A program made the translations under genes and the position numbers. Of a stretch of 31,630 nt of DNA, positions 15,771 to 22,510 are shown piece by piece. The DNA is taken from contig JAVBOE010000086.1 of the NCBI GenBank assembly GCA_031550925.1, positions 1 to 31,630 on the forward strand, in the 5' to 3' direction. A model generated the notes under the pieces. That model did no database searches. It was given only the letters and a program-made list of their open reading frames with translations, and was not told where the DNA came from. This stretch comes from JAIRNF01 sp031550925 (lineage in GTDB: Bacteria; Bacteroidota; Bacteroidia; Bacteroidales; UBA932). The first letter of the stretch is position 1, and every line of letters starts with the position of its first letter.

Positions 15771-15871
15771 TTAATTATTAATGTTTAGCCCCTAACCCCT
15801 AAAGGGGAACAGTCGTAGATAAAGGGGCTTCCCCTTTAGGGGACGGGAGGGGCAAATGCTATTTTTTCATT
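15771..15871. repeat. Long dispersed repeat, copy A, with a REPIN-like doublet
   Basis: This 101-bp segment holds two GC-rich palindromes (cores CCCCTAAAGGGG near 15795 and CCCCTTTAGGGG near 15831) flanked by an AT-rich sequence containing TAATTATTAATGTTTA. It reappears in the opposite orientation at 17947-18031, almost identical except for 16 bp lacking there. It lies between the S4-domain gene and the DUF4924 gene. The rest of the gap up to 15944 is AT-rich, with repeated CATTNTCACATT-like words. Confidence 0.8.
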
Positions 15872-15944
15872 CTCACATTACCATACTAGCACATTATTTT
15901 TTCATTATTACATTTTCATATTTTCACATTCTCACATTGAAAAA

Positions 15945-16496
15945 ATGTTTATAGCTAAAGAAAAGCGTAAAGAAAATATAGCCGAGTACATCCTGTACTT
16001 GTGGCAGCTGGAGGATTTGCTGCGAACCTTATCGTTAAACGAGGCTAAAATTAAGGCTGCATTGGTAGCCCCGACAAACCTACCCGACGATAAGAAAGAG
16101 CAAGCATTTTATTGGTATATGGGCATTGTAAGCCTGCTAAAAGACGAAGGTAAGGAGGCGAGCGGACATACCAACCACTCTATACACTTAATAAAAGACC
16201 TTAACGATATACACCTGTATCTTCTCAACAAAAAGAAAGACGAGAGGTACAGCGCGCTTTACTACAAAGCAAAACCCGATATAGAGCTGTTCAAAGAAAA
16301 GATGGGCAACGAGCGCGTAAGCGATGTTGAAGCTGCCTTTCATGCTCTATATTCCCTAATTCTGCTTAGATTGAAGAAAGAACCTATTTCGTCAGAAACG
16401 GAAGAGGCATTTACAAATATTTCTCAGCTGGTGGCTTACCTCTCTGCTAAATTCCACCGCTACGAGAAAGGCGAAGAGGAAATGGACGCACTATAA
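15945..16496 (+). CDS. DUF4924 family protein
   Basis: It has 183 residues and begins MFIAKEKRKENIAEYILYLWQLEDLLRTL. It is predicted mostly helical and charged, with no signal peptide, and fits the Bacteroidales family DUF4924, whose function is unknown. Conserved-looking segments are YWYMGIVSLLKDEGKEASGHTNH, IHLIKDLNDIHLYLL and VEAAFHALYSLILLRLKK. It appears to be a single-gene unit facing the DUF454 gene. The start is supported by the AT-rich upstream region and the family-like N-terminus. Confidence 0.85.
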   Translation: MFIAKEKRKENIAEYILYLWQLEDLLRTLSLNEAKIKAALVAPTNLPDDKKEQAFYWYMGIVSLLKDEGKEASGHTNHSIHLIKDLNDIHLYLLNKKKDERYSALYYKAKPDIELFKEKMGNERVSDVEAAFHALYSLILLRLKKEPISSETEEAFTNISQLVAYLSAKFHRYEKGEEEMDAL

Positions 16497-16503
16497 TTAT
16501 TAG

Positions 16504-16561
16504 TTATTAATGTTTAATTATTAAAGAAATCGTTTCTATACATAACATTAAACATTAATAA
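16504..16561. terminator. Inverted repeat between convergent genes, possible bidirectional terminator
   Basis: TTATTAATGTTTAAT (16504-16518) is perfectly complementary to ATTAAACATTAATAA (16547-16561), with a small inner hairpin AGAAA-TCG-TTTCT (16525-16537). It sits between DUF4924 and DUF454. The AT-rich stem contains the same ATTAATGTTTA word that flanks the long repeat copies at 15771 and 17947. Confidence 0.45.
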
Positions 16562-16939
16562 TTAATCATTGCTTTTCAGCGTTTTAAAAGAAAGGATGTG
16601 AATAGTAACCCCAATTGCTATTGCAAGTAGTAGCAGCTTTAACCACATAGCGTTTACCACAAACAGGATACAGCTGCCCATTCCAACCCAAAGTAGCGTA
16701 AGAGCATATATTTTTACGTGTAGGCGTATGCCTTTTTTCTCTAAGTACTCGTGTAAATACTTTCCCAGATATTTATTATTAAGCACACGGTTGTAAAGGT
16801 AATCGGAGCTCTTAGAATAGCAGAACAAGGTAAGCAGTAAAAAAGGTGTTGTGGGCAGTAATGGCAAGAAAATACCCAGTATGCCAAGTCCTAATGATAT
16901 AGACCCTGCCGTAATATATAGTATTTTCTTTATGTTCAA
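16562..16939 (-). CDS. DUF454 (YbaN-like) inner-membrane protein
   Basis: A 125-residue membrane protein whose N-terminus MNIKKILYITAGSISLGLGILGIFLPLLPTTPFLLL carries the hallmark GxxGIFLPLLPTTPFLLL of the YbaN/DUF454 family. The motif FCYSKSS and a short charged loop follow, then two more hydrophobic segments near residues 78-110 (KIYALTLLWVGMGSCILFV, LKLLLLAIAIGVTIHIL). Function unknown in the family. A perfect -7 box TATCTTTG lies 23-30 bp upstream of the start. Confidence 0.9.
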   Translation of the reverse strand: MNIKKILYITAGSISLGLGILGIFLPLLPTTPFLLLTLFCYSKSSDYLYNRVLNNKYLGKYLHEYLEKKGIRLHVKIYALTLLWVGMGSCILFVVNAMWLKLLLLAIAIGVTIHILSFKTLKSND

Positions 16940-16961
16940 GATACCCTCTTTTTTGAAGGGA

Positions 16962-16969
16962 CAAAGATA
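16962..16969 (-). promoter_or_regulatory. -7 promoter box for the DUF454 gene
   Basis: TATCTTTG on the minus strand fits TAnnTTTG. A TTTTG lies only 13 bp upstream, too close for a standard -33 element. Confidence 0.4.
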
Positions 16970-17049
16970 TAAAGAATCAATGCAAAAGTAGTAAGAGAAC
17001 TATAAGAACAAAGACTACTAGGCTTAAAGACAAAAACAAAAAATTACCA

Positions 17050-17129
17050 GTCATTTCTCCCTTTGCTCGAAATGGCGTACTTTTTTAATCGCTTAAACTT
17101 TTTAGCCCCCTTTGGGGGTTGGGGGGGTT
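17050..17129. repeat. Two dispersed repeat units next to dapF
   Basis: At 17050-17077 is a diverged single copy of the repeat GTCATTTC...GCTCGAAATG that forms long arms at 22272 and 22402. At 17103-17129 is one GC-rich palindrome (AGCCCCCTTTGGGGG followed by TTGGGGGGG), which touches the stop codon of the dapF copy beginning at 17128. Confidence 0.65.
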
Positions 17130-17910
17130 ATATCTCTCCTTCAAACACAAATGCAGCAGGGCCTTCAAGCCAGATGTTGCGGTATTTTCCTTCGGCTATT
17201 TTCTCGAAACGGACTTTTAAATCTCCACCTTTTGTTTTTACATCAAAGCTGTTTTTATCGCTATTCATGTATATGCCGGCAGCAATGGCTGTAGCTACTG
17301 AGCCTAAACCACAGGCGTATGTCTCGTCTTCTACACCGCGCTCAAATGTAGCAACCAAAAGAAGATCGTCTGTAATTTCGCAAAAGTTTACGTTTGCTCC
17401 ATCTGGTGCCAAAAGCGCGCTGTGGCGAATTCTTCTCCCTTCTCCAACAACATCAACGTCTTTAAGGTTTTCTACAAACTTAATGTAGTGCGGAGAGCCT
17501 GTATCCATAAAGTAGTAGCCGTCGCCAATGGTAATATCGTCGAGATCGCGGAGCTTCAGGTTAACGGTAAGCGTTGACCCGCTTCCGGAAATAGTGGCTA
17601 AATGCAGGCCATCCCAGCCGTTAAAGCTAGTCGATTTTTTTATTATCCCCAGCTTGTGGGCAAACGCAACAATACAACGACCGCCGTTACCGCACATGAC
17701 AGATTCGTATCCATCGGCGTTAAAGTAGCGCATGTAAAAGTCAGAATGGTCATCGTTTTCGAGCAGTATAACTCCGTCTGCACCTATACCAAAACGACGG
17801 TGGCATATATGGTTTATATATTCATTATCGCGAGGATTAATGATGTTTTTACGGTTGTCAATTAAAATGAAATCGTTTCCTGCACCGTGGTATTTATAGA
17901 ATGGTATCAT
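17128..17910 (-). CDS. dapF: Diaminopimelate epimerase, diverged second copy
   Basis: DapF interconverts LL- and meso-diaminopimelate for lysine and cell-wall synthesis, using two cysteines as acid and base. This 260-residue copy has KYHGAGNDFI, GIGADG, MCGNGGRC (first catalytic cysteine), TGSPHY and ERGVEDETYACGLGSVATAIA (second catalytic cysteine). Its loop after the second cysteine is GLGS, whereas the tandem copy has the usual GTGS. That loop binds the substrate carboxylate in characterised enzymes, so activity may be changed. By hand it is 188/260 (72 percent) identical, without gaps, to the copy to its right. It lies downstream of that copy on the same strand, separated by a repeat-rich gap of 121 bp. 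Confidence 0.9.
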   Translation of the reverse strand: MIPFYKYHGAGNDFILIDNRKNIINPRDNEYINHICHRRFGIGADGVILLENDDHSDFYMRYFNADGYESVMCGNGGRCIVAFAHKLGIIKKSTSFNGWDGLHLATISGSGSTLTVNLKLRDLDDITIGDGYYFMDTGSPHYIKFVENLKDVDVVGEGRRIRHSALLAPDGANVNFCEITDDLLLVATFERGVEDETYACGLGSVATAIAAGIYMNSDKNSFDVKTKGGDLKVRFEKIAEGKYRNIWLEGPAAFVFEGEI

Positions 17911-17946
17911 AGATGATGTGCTAATGTGATAATATGCAAATGAGAA

Positions 17947-18031
17947 AATGAAAAGATAGTATTTGCCCCTCCCGTCCCCTAAAGGGGAAGCCCCTTTATC
18001 GACGACTTAGGGGCTAAACATTAATAATTAA
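17947..18031. repeat. Long dispersed repeat, copy B (inverted relative to copy A)
   Basis: Read on the minus strand this segment matches copy A (15771-15871) almost base for base, including GATAAAGGGGCTTCCCCTTT and the flanking ATTAATTATTAATG. It lacks one 16-bp palindromic unit (CCCCTAAAGGGGAACA) that copy A has. It ends directly at the stop codon of the upstream dapF copy. Confidence 0.8.
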
Positions 18032-18817
18032 TCATTCTATTGTCCCTTCAAACACAAATGCTGCAGGACCTTCAAGCCAGATGTTGCGGTATTTTCCTTC
18101 GGCTACCTTTTCAAAGCTGACTTTTAGATTTCCGCCCTTTGTTTTTATATCATAGCTGTTTTTATTGCTACCTGTATGTATGCTAACTGCGATGGCTGTA
18201 GCGACTGATCCTGTACCGCAAGCGTAAGTTTCGTCTTCCACGCCACGCTCGTATGTGGCAACTTGAATATGGTCGTCTTTAATCACTCCAAAGTTTATGT
18301 TTGCTCCGCTTGGTGCCAGAAGCGCGCTATGGCGAATTCTACGCCCTTCGCCAACAACATCAAAATCTTTAAGACTCTCTAGAAGCTGCACATAGTGCGG
18401 AGATCCGGTATTCATAAAGTAGTAGTCGTTGCCAATGGTTATGTTATCAACATCGTTCAGCTTAAGGTTTACGGTAAGTACAGAACCGTTGCCCGATACT
18501 TCGGCATAGTGTAAGCCATCGGGGCTATTGAACGTGGTAGTAGCTTTTGCTATACCCAGCCTGTGGGCAAACGCAACAATACAGCGCCCGCCGTTACCGC
18601 ACATGGTGCCTTCGTAACCGTCTGAGTTGTAAAAAAGCATGTTGAAATCCGCATTCTTATCGTTTTCCAGCAGCATCAATCCGTCGGCACCTATACCAAA
18701 GCGGCGGTGGCACAAGCGGCTTATGTATTCGTGGTTTTGAATGTCGAAAGTATTATTACGATTATCAACAAGAATAAAATCGTTTCCTGCGCCGTGGTAT
18801 TTGCAAAATGTTGTCAT
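18032..18817 (-). CDS. dapF: Diaminopimelate epimerase
   Basis: This copy keeps all expected motifs: KYHGAGNDFILVDNR, GIGADG, MCGNGGRC with the first catalytic cysteine, TGSPHYV and ERGVEDETYACGTGSVATAIA with the second. The ATG at 18817 gives 261 residues aligned end to end with the tandem copy. An ATG at 18835 adds MKTILP, but it lies about 6 nt from the predicted transcription start, so 18817 is favoured. As the copy with the canonical GTGS loop and its own promoter, it is the likely working epimerase for meso-diaminopimelate and lysine. No other lysine-pathway gene is adjacent. Confidence 0.92.
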   Translation of the reverse strand: MTTFCKYHGAGNDFILVDNRNNTFDIQNHEYISRLCHRRFGIGADGLMLLENDKNADFNMLFYNSDGYEGTMCGNGGRCIVAFAHRLGIAKATTTFNSPDGLHYAEVSGNGSVLTVNLKLNDVDNITIGNDYYFMNTGSPHYVQLLESLKDFDVVGEGRRIRHSALLAPSGANINFGVIKDDHIQVATYERGVEDETYACGTGSVATAIAVSIHTGSNKNSYDIKTKGGNLKVSFEKVAEGKYRNIWLEGPAAFVFEGTIE

Positions 18818-18846
18818 AGGTAAAATAGTTTTCATAGGTTAATGTA

Positions 18847-18854
18847 CAAATGTA
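18847..18854 (-). promoter_or_regulatory. -7 promoter box for dapF
   Basis: TACATTTG on the minus strand fits TAnnTTTG. A TTGG 16-17 bp upstream could serve as -33, and it lies inside the GC-rich repeat at 18865-18891. Confidence 0.5.
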
Positions 18855-18864
18855 GAAAAAAAAG

Positions 18865-18981
18865 CCCACCCCAACCCTCCCAAAGGGAGGGGGTATAGAG
18901 ATTTTATCCGTTTTCCAAAATCTTTTAATCATCTCTATTTGGCGAAGGGTAGCTCCCTCCCTTTGGGAGGGTTGGGGTGGG
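18865..18981. repeat. REPIN/MITE-like element with 27-bp terminal inverted repeats
   Basis: The arms 18865-18891 and 18955-18981 are perfectly complementary over 27 bp. Each arm holds its own palindrome (CCCTCCC-AAA/TTT-GGGAGGG). The 63-bp middle has a second inverted pair, TAGAGAT near 18896 and ATCTCTA near 18931. There is no coding content. It occupies the space between the divergent dapF and degP-like genes. Confidence 0.85.
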
Positions 18982-19108
18982 TGATTTATACATATAAAGA
19001 AATATTAACCTATTTCAGCTGAAGTATTATTAAGCTAATTCGTAATTTTACAATCAAAATAAACATTAGACATGTATAACTGTTTTATATAGCAAAAGAG
19101 AACATAAG

Positions 19109-20632
19109 ATGAAAAAGAAAACGTTATTAGTCAGCCTGGGAGTAATACTGGCTCTTGGACTTGTAGGAGTTTCGTCGGCTTATTTCACAGCCCGAATATT
19201 GATGAAGGATAATGCACAAGTTCAGTATGTTGCACCTATTAACCAGCCACAGGTTAGGTTAGCCAACTTATCTAGCGATGGTTCTCCCATTGATTTTACG
19301 TATGCGGCAGAGCAAAGCATAAATGCTGTTGTACACGTAAAAACGTATGCAAACCAAAGCATGAACTATGGTAGCTACCGCAACCAAGGTCCGTCATTAT
19401 GGGATTTCTTCTTTGGTGATCCGTACGAGATGGATAGGAGGTATAGCGATCCTAGCCAGCAACAGCAGCAAAGCAAGGAGCAGCAGCTGGTACCTAGAGG
19501 TACAGGCTCGGGAGTTATCATTTCTGCCGATGGATATATCGTTACCAATAATCACGTGATTGAAAAGGCAGCGGAAATAGAAGTTACGCTGAATAATAAG
19601 CAAAAGTATAAAGCAACACTTGTTGGTACCGATCCTTCTACCGATATTGCTCTACTGAAAATAGAAGAGGATAACCTACACTTCCTTACATTCGGCAGTT
19701 CCGACGACCTGAAAGTAGGAGAGTGGGTGCTTGCCGTTGGTAATCCATTCGATTTAACCTCTACCGTTACGGCAGGTATTGTTAGCGCAAAGAGCCGTAA
19801 CTTAGGAATCCTTTCGGGAGAAATGAGAATAGAGTCGTTTATACAAACCGATGCGGCAGTAAACCGTGGCAATAGCGGAGGCGCATTGGTAAATACACGT
19901 GGAGAGTTGGTTGGTATAAATACCGCTATCGCCTCTTACACCGGCGATTTTGCAGGATATTCGTTTGCAGTACCTTCAGGCATTGCGCGTAAGGTAGTCA
20001 ACGATATTAAGGAGTATGGTGTAGTACAACGTGCATTGCTGGGCGTACAAATGGTAGATTTGAATGCCGAAACTGCGAAAGAGTTTAACATAAATACTAA
20101 AGACTATAACGGAGTACTGGTTGTTGATGTTGTAGAAGAAAGTGCTGCGGCAAAGGCCGGAATGCAAAAGAACGATATCATTACGTCCGTAAATGGCGTT
20201 GCTGTTAGAAGTTCAGCCGATGTTCAGGAGCAGATTTCGCATTACCGTCCGAACGATAAAGTAAATATTTCGATCATTCGAGATGGAAAAGTGAAACAAA
20301 TAGAGACCGTTTTACGTAACAGAGCAGGTAATACCGATATTGTAAAATCTACCGAAGAGCTGATAGCCTCACTAGGTGCTACCTTTAAAGAGTTGACTGC
20401 TAATGAAAAAGAGCAGCTCAATGTGAAAAATGGAGTACAAATTGTTGAAGTAAGAAAAGGCAAGCTGCAAGACGTAGGTGTGAAAAAAGGATTTACCATT
20501 ACCAGAGTTAACAAACGAACCATATCATCAATAGATGATTTAAAAGAAGTTCTGAAAAACGTTGAGGGTGCAGTACTGGTTGAGGGGGTTTACCCTAACG
20601 GAGCCACAGGTGCTTACGCATTGAGTTTATAG
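19109..20632 (+). CDS. DegP/HtrA-family (Do) periplasmic serine protease
   Basis: The 507-residue envelope protease/chaperone handles misfolded exported proteins. The N-terminus MKKKTLLVSLGVILALGLVGVSSAYF is a signal or membrane anchor. The trypsin-like domain shows the triad H149 (IVTNNHVI), D179 (DPSTDIALLKI) and S256 (AAVNRGNSGGAL). A Gln-rich loop (PSQQQQQSKEQQ, about 115-126) precedes it. Two PDZ domains follow (about 290-385, with AAAKAGMQKNDIITSVNG; and about 410-505, with LQDVGVKKGFTITRVN). The start at 19109 is the first Met of the signal sequence. The gap to its left is filled by an inverted repeat element. It may be stress-controlled; only an imperfect -7 box (TAATTTTA, 19043-19050) is visible. 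Confidence 0.93.
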   Translation: MKKKTLLVSLGVILALGLVGVSSAYFTARILMKDNAQVQYVAPINQPQVRLANLSSDGSPIDFTYAAEQSINAVVHVKTYANQSMNYGSYRNQGPSLWDFFFGDPYEMDRRYSDPSQQQQQSKEQQLVPRGTGSGVIISADGYIVTNNHVIEKAAEIEVTLNNKQKYKATLVGTDPSTDIALLKIEEDNLHFLTFGSSDDLKVGEWVLAVGNPFDLTSTVTAGIVSAKSRNLGILSGEMRIESFIQTDAAVNRGNSGGALVNTRGELVGINTAIASYTGDFAGYSFAVPSGIARKVVNDIKEYGVVQRALLGVQMVDLNAETAKEFNINTKDYNGVLVVDVVEESAAAKAGMQKNDIITSVNGVAVRSSADVQEQISHYRPNDKVNISIIRDGKVKQIETVLRNRAGNTDIVKSTEELIASLGATFKELTANEKEQLNVKNGVQIVEVRKGKLQDVGVKKGFTITRVNKRTISSIDDLKEVLKNVEGAVLVEGVYPNGATGAYALSL

Positions 20633-20660
20633 CATATTAGTGCTTAAAATTGCTAAAACC

Positions 20661-20691
20661 TTGATTTTCCGATTAAGATTACGTACTTTTG
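20661..20691 (+). promoter_or_regulatory. Promoter of the primary sigma factor gene
   Basis: TTG (20661-20663), a 20-bp spacer and TACTTTTG (20684-20691) match the consensus used by the Bacteroidota primary sigma factor itself. The start codon is 24 bp further on, so the factor probably drives its own gene. Confidence 0.75.
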
Positions 20692-20714
20692 CCCGCTAAA
20701 TTTTGATTTGACAC

Positions 20715-21575
20715 ATGAGGCAGTTAAAAATTACAAAGTCAATAACCAACAGAGAGAGCGCATCTCTCGATAAGTACCTGCAAGAAATTGGCCGTGAGGA
20801 TTTAATCACGGTTGAGGAAGAGGTAGAATTGGCGCAACGTATTAAAAAGGGAGATCAAGAAGCACTAGAGAAGCTTACAAGAGCAAACCTTCGTTTCGTG
20901 GTATCGGTTGCCAAGCAATACCAAAACCAAGGGCTAAGCTTACCCGATCTTATTAACGAGGGTAACCTCGGTTTGATTAAGGCTGCCGAAAAGTTTGACG
21001 AAACCCGCGGATTTAAATTTATATCATACGCCGTATGGTGGATTCGTCAGTCAATTCTACAAGCGTTGGCAGAGCAATCGCGTATTGTTCGTTTGCCGCT
21101 AAACCAGGTAGGCTCGCTTAATAAGATAAATAAGGCACTTGCAAAGTTTGAGCAGGAGAATGAGCGCGTTCCTTCTCCCGAAGAGTTGGCTACTATACTG
21201 GAGTTGCCAAAAGAAAAAATCTCGGATACGCTAAGAGTATCAGGTCGTCACGTTTCGGTTGATGCTCCTTTTGTTGACGGGGAAGACAACAGCTTACTTG
21301 ATGTGCTGGTTAACAACGACTCGCCTAACGCCGACCGCGGTTTGATAAACGAATCGCTTACACGCGAGATAGAGCGTGCATTGACTACACTTACAGAGCG
21401 TGAACGCGATATCGTTCGTTACTTCTTTGGTATCGGAACGCAAGAGATGACATTGGAAGAAATTGGCGAAAAATTTGGACTAACTCGCGAACGTGTTCGT
21501 CAGATCAAGGAGAAAGCAATTCGCCGTTTACGCCACAGCTCACGTAGTAAGCTGCTAAAGTCATACTTAGGCTAA
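20715..21575 (+). CDS. rpoD: Primary RNA polymerase sigma factor (sigma-70, Bacteroidota sigma-ABfr type)
   Basis: A 286-residue sigma-70 factor without region 1.1, typical of the Bacteroidota primary sigma. Region 1.2 is at about 12-45 (SLDKYLQEIGREDLITVEEEVELAQRI). Region 2 has the core-binding and -10 recognition segment (DLINEGNLGLIKAAEKFDETRGFKFISYAVWWIRQSI, about 78-114). Region 3 follows (LPLNQVGSLNKINKALAKFEQ). Region 4 has the helix-turn-helix (MTLEEIGEKFGLTRERVRQIKEKAIRRLRH, near residues 242-272). It recognises the TTTG and TAnnTTTG promoters mapped in this window. It has its own terminator and a consensus promoter. Confidence 0.95.
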   Translation: MRQLKITKSITNRESASLDKYLQEIGREDLITVEEEVELAQRIKKGDQEALEKLTRANLRFVVSVAKQYQNQGLSLPDLINEGNLGLIKAAEKFDETRGFKFISYAVWWIRQSILQALAEQSRIVRLPLNQVGSLNKINKALAKFEQENERVPSPEELATILELPKEKISDTLRVSGRHVSVDAPFVDGEDNSLLDVLVNNDSPNADRGLINESLTREIERALTTLTERERDIVRYFFGIGTQEMTLEEIGEKFGLTRERVRQIKEKAIRRLRHSSRSKLLKSYLG

Positions 21576-21604
21576 ACTTATAGTAACATAGATTGTTTCT
21601 ATGG

Positions 21605-21634
21605 AAGAGTCGTGTCATTGATACGACTCTTTTT
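21605..21634 (+). terminator. Rho-independent terminator after the sigma factor gene
   Basis: AAGAGTCGTGTC (21605-21616) pairs with GATACGACTCTT (21620-21631) around an ATT loop with one wobble pair, followed by TTT. Confidence 0.85.
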
Positions 21635-21671
21635 ATATCTTTATACAGACATATAAACTAAAAATTAAATT

Positions 21672-22211
21672 ATGAAGACTATAGTAATAATAGGTATAAT
21701 GCTTTTACAGGTGCTGACGCTATCAGCACAAAAATCGTTTTACGATTTTACAGTAAAAGATATCGATGGAAACGACTTTGCCCTATCATCACTTAAGGGT
21801 AAAAAAGTAATGGTGGTAAATGTTGCATCTAAATGCGGGCACACAAAGCAATACGTACAGCTGCAAGAATTATATGAAAAGTATGGTCCCGATAAGTTTG
21901 TGGTAATAGGCTTTCCGGCAAACAACTTTATGAAGCAAGAACCGGGCACCAATGCCGAGATTAAAGAGTTTTGCACAAGCACTTTTCATGTAACTTTCCC
22001 AATGATGGCAAAGATCTCGGTAAAAGGCGATGATATAGACCCGCTTTACCAGTGGCTAACCGAAAAAGAGCAAAACGGAGTAATGGATGCTCCTATCACG
22101 TGGAACTTTCAGAAGTTCTTAATTGACGAAAACGGTAAAATTGTAAATGTTATCGAACCCAAGAAAAAGCCCGATATTGAAGAGGTAACAAATTGGATTG
22201 AGGGAAAGTAA
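21672..22211 (+). CDS. Exported glutathione peroxidase-like thiol peroxidase
   Basis: The protein has 179 residues and a thioredoxin-fold peroxidase domain (FYDFTVKDIDGNDFALSSLKGK). The peroxidatic cysteine is in VNVASKCGHTKQY (C55), and WNFQKFLIDENG is typical. A signal peptide, MKTIVIIGIMLLQVLTLSAQ, indicates export. In the usual GFPCNQF motif this copy reads GFPANNF: A83 replaces the resolving cysteine of the thioredoxin-dependent type and N85 replaces the catalytic glutamine. It would probably reduce peroxides by a one-cysteine or external-thiol mechanism, if active. It faces the fur-nth operon across a complex repeat. Confidence 0.9.
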   Translation: MKTIVIIGIMLLQVLTLSAQKSFYDFTVKDIDGNDFALSSLKGKKVMVVNVASKCGHTKQYVQLQELYEKYGPDKFVVIGFPANNFMKQEPGTNAEIKEFCTSTFHVTFPMMAKISVKGDDIDPLYQWLTEKEQNGVMDAPITWNFQKFLIDENGKIVNVIEPKKKPDIEEVTNWIEGK

Positions 22212-22215
22212 AAGA

Positions 22216-22510
22216 GTATCACGATACACGTATCAAGTATCACGAAAAAGAGTAATGATGCCAGAATAAGCGTCATTTCGAGCGGAGCGAGAAATCTCCG
22301 GGACAGTAGGAGTCCGTCGAAGTATGCAACAGTGCAGTACCCCTAAATCCCCTAAAGGGGATTTCTGTAGTGTACGTTAGTCAACGATTTGCGACTGTTG
22401 AGGAGATTTCTCGCTTCGCTCGAAATGACCAGTATATTATTTTTCGCGCATCGCATATCGAAATACGCTGTACCTTTTTTTCGTGATACTTGATACGTGT
22501 GTCGTGCTAC
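22216..22510. repeat. Nested triple inverted repeat between gpx and nth
   Basis: Three unrelated repeat pairs are nested. The outer arms 22216-22249 and 22477-22510 match at 32 of 34 positions (contain ACTTGATACGTGT on the right). The middle arms 22272-22299 and 22402-22429 match at 27 of 28 (GTCATTTCGAGCG...GAGAAATCTCC). The centre is a palindrome AAATCCCC-TAAA-GGGGATTT (22345-22364) of the GC-rich family. The outer right arm overlaps the nth stop codon. There is no gene inside. Confidence 0.85.

Noticed and set aside
17128..17910. dapF downstream copy as a pseudogene
   Set aside because: The frame is full length, both catalytic cysteines remain and changes are mostly conservative.
15771..22364. 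CRISPR array
   Set aside because: The repeats are palindromic, vary in sequence, are irregularly spaced by genes, and there are no cas genes or unique spacers of even length.
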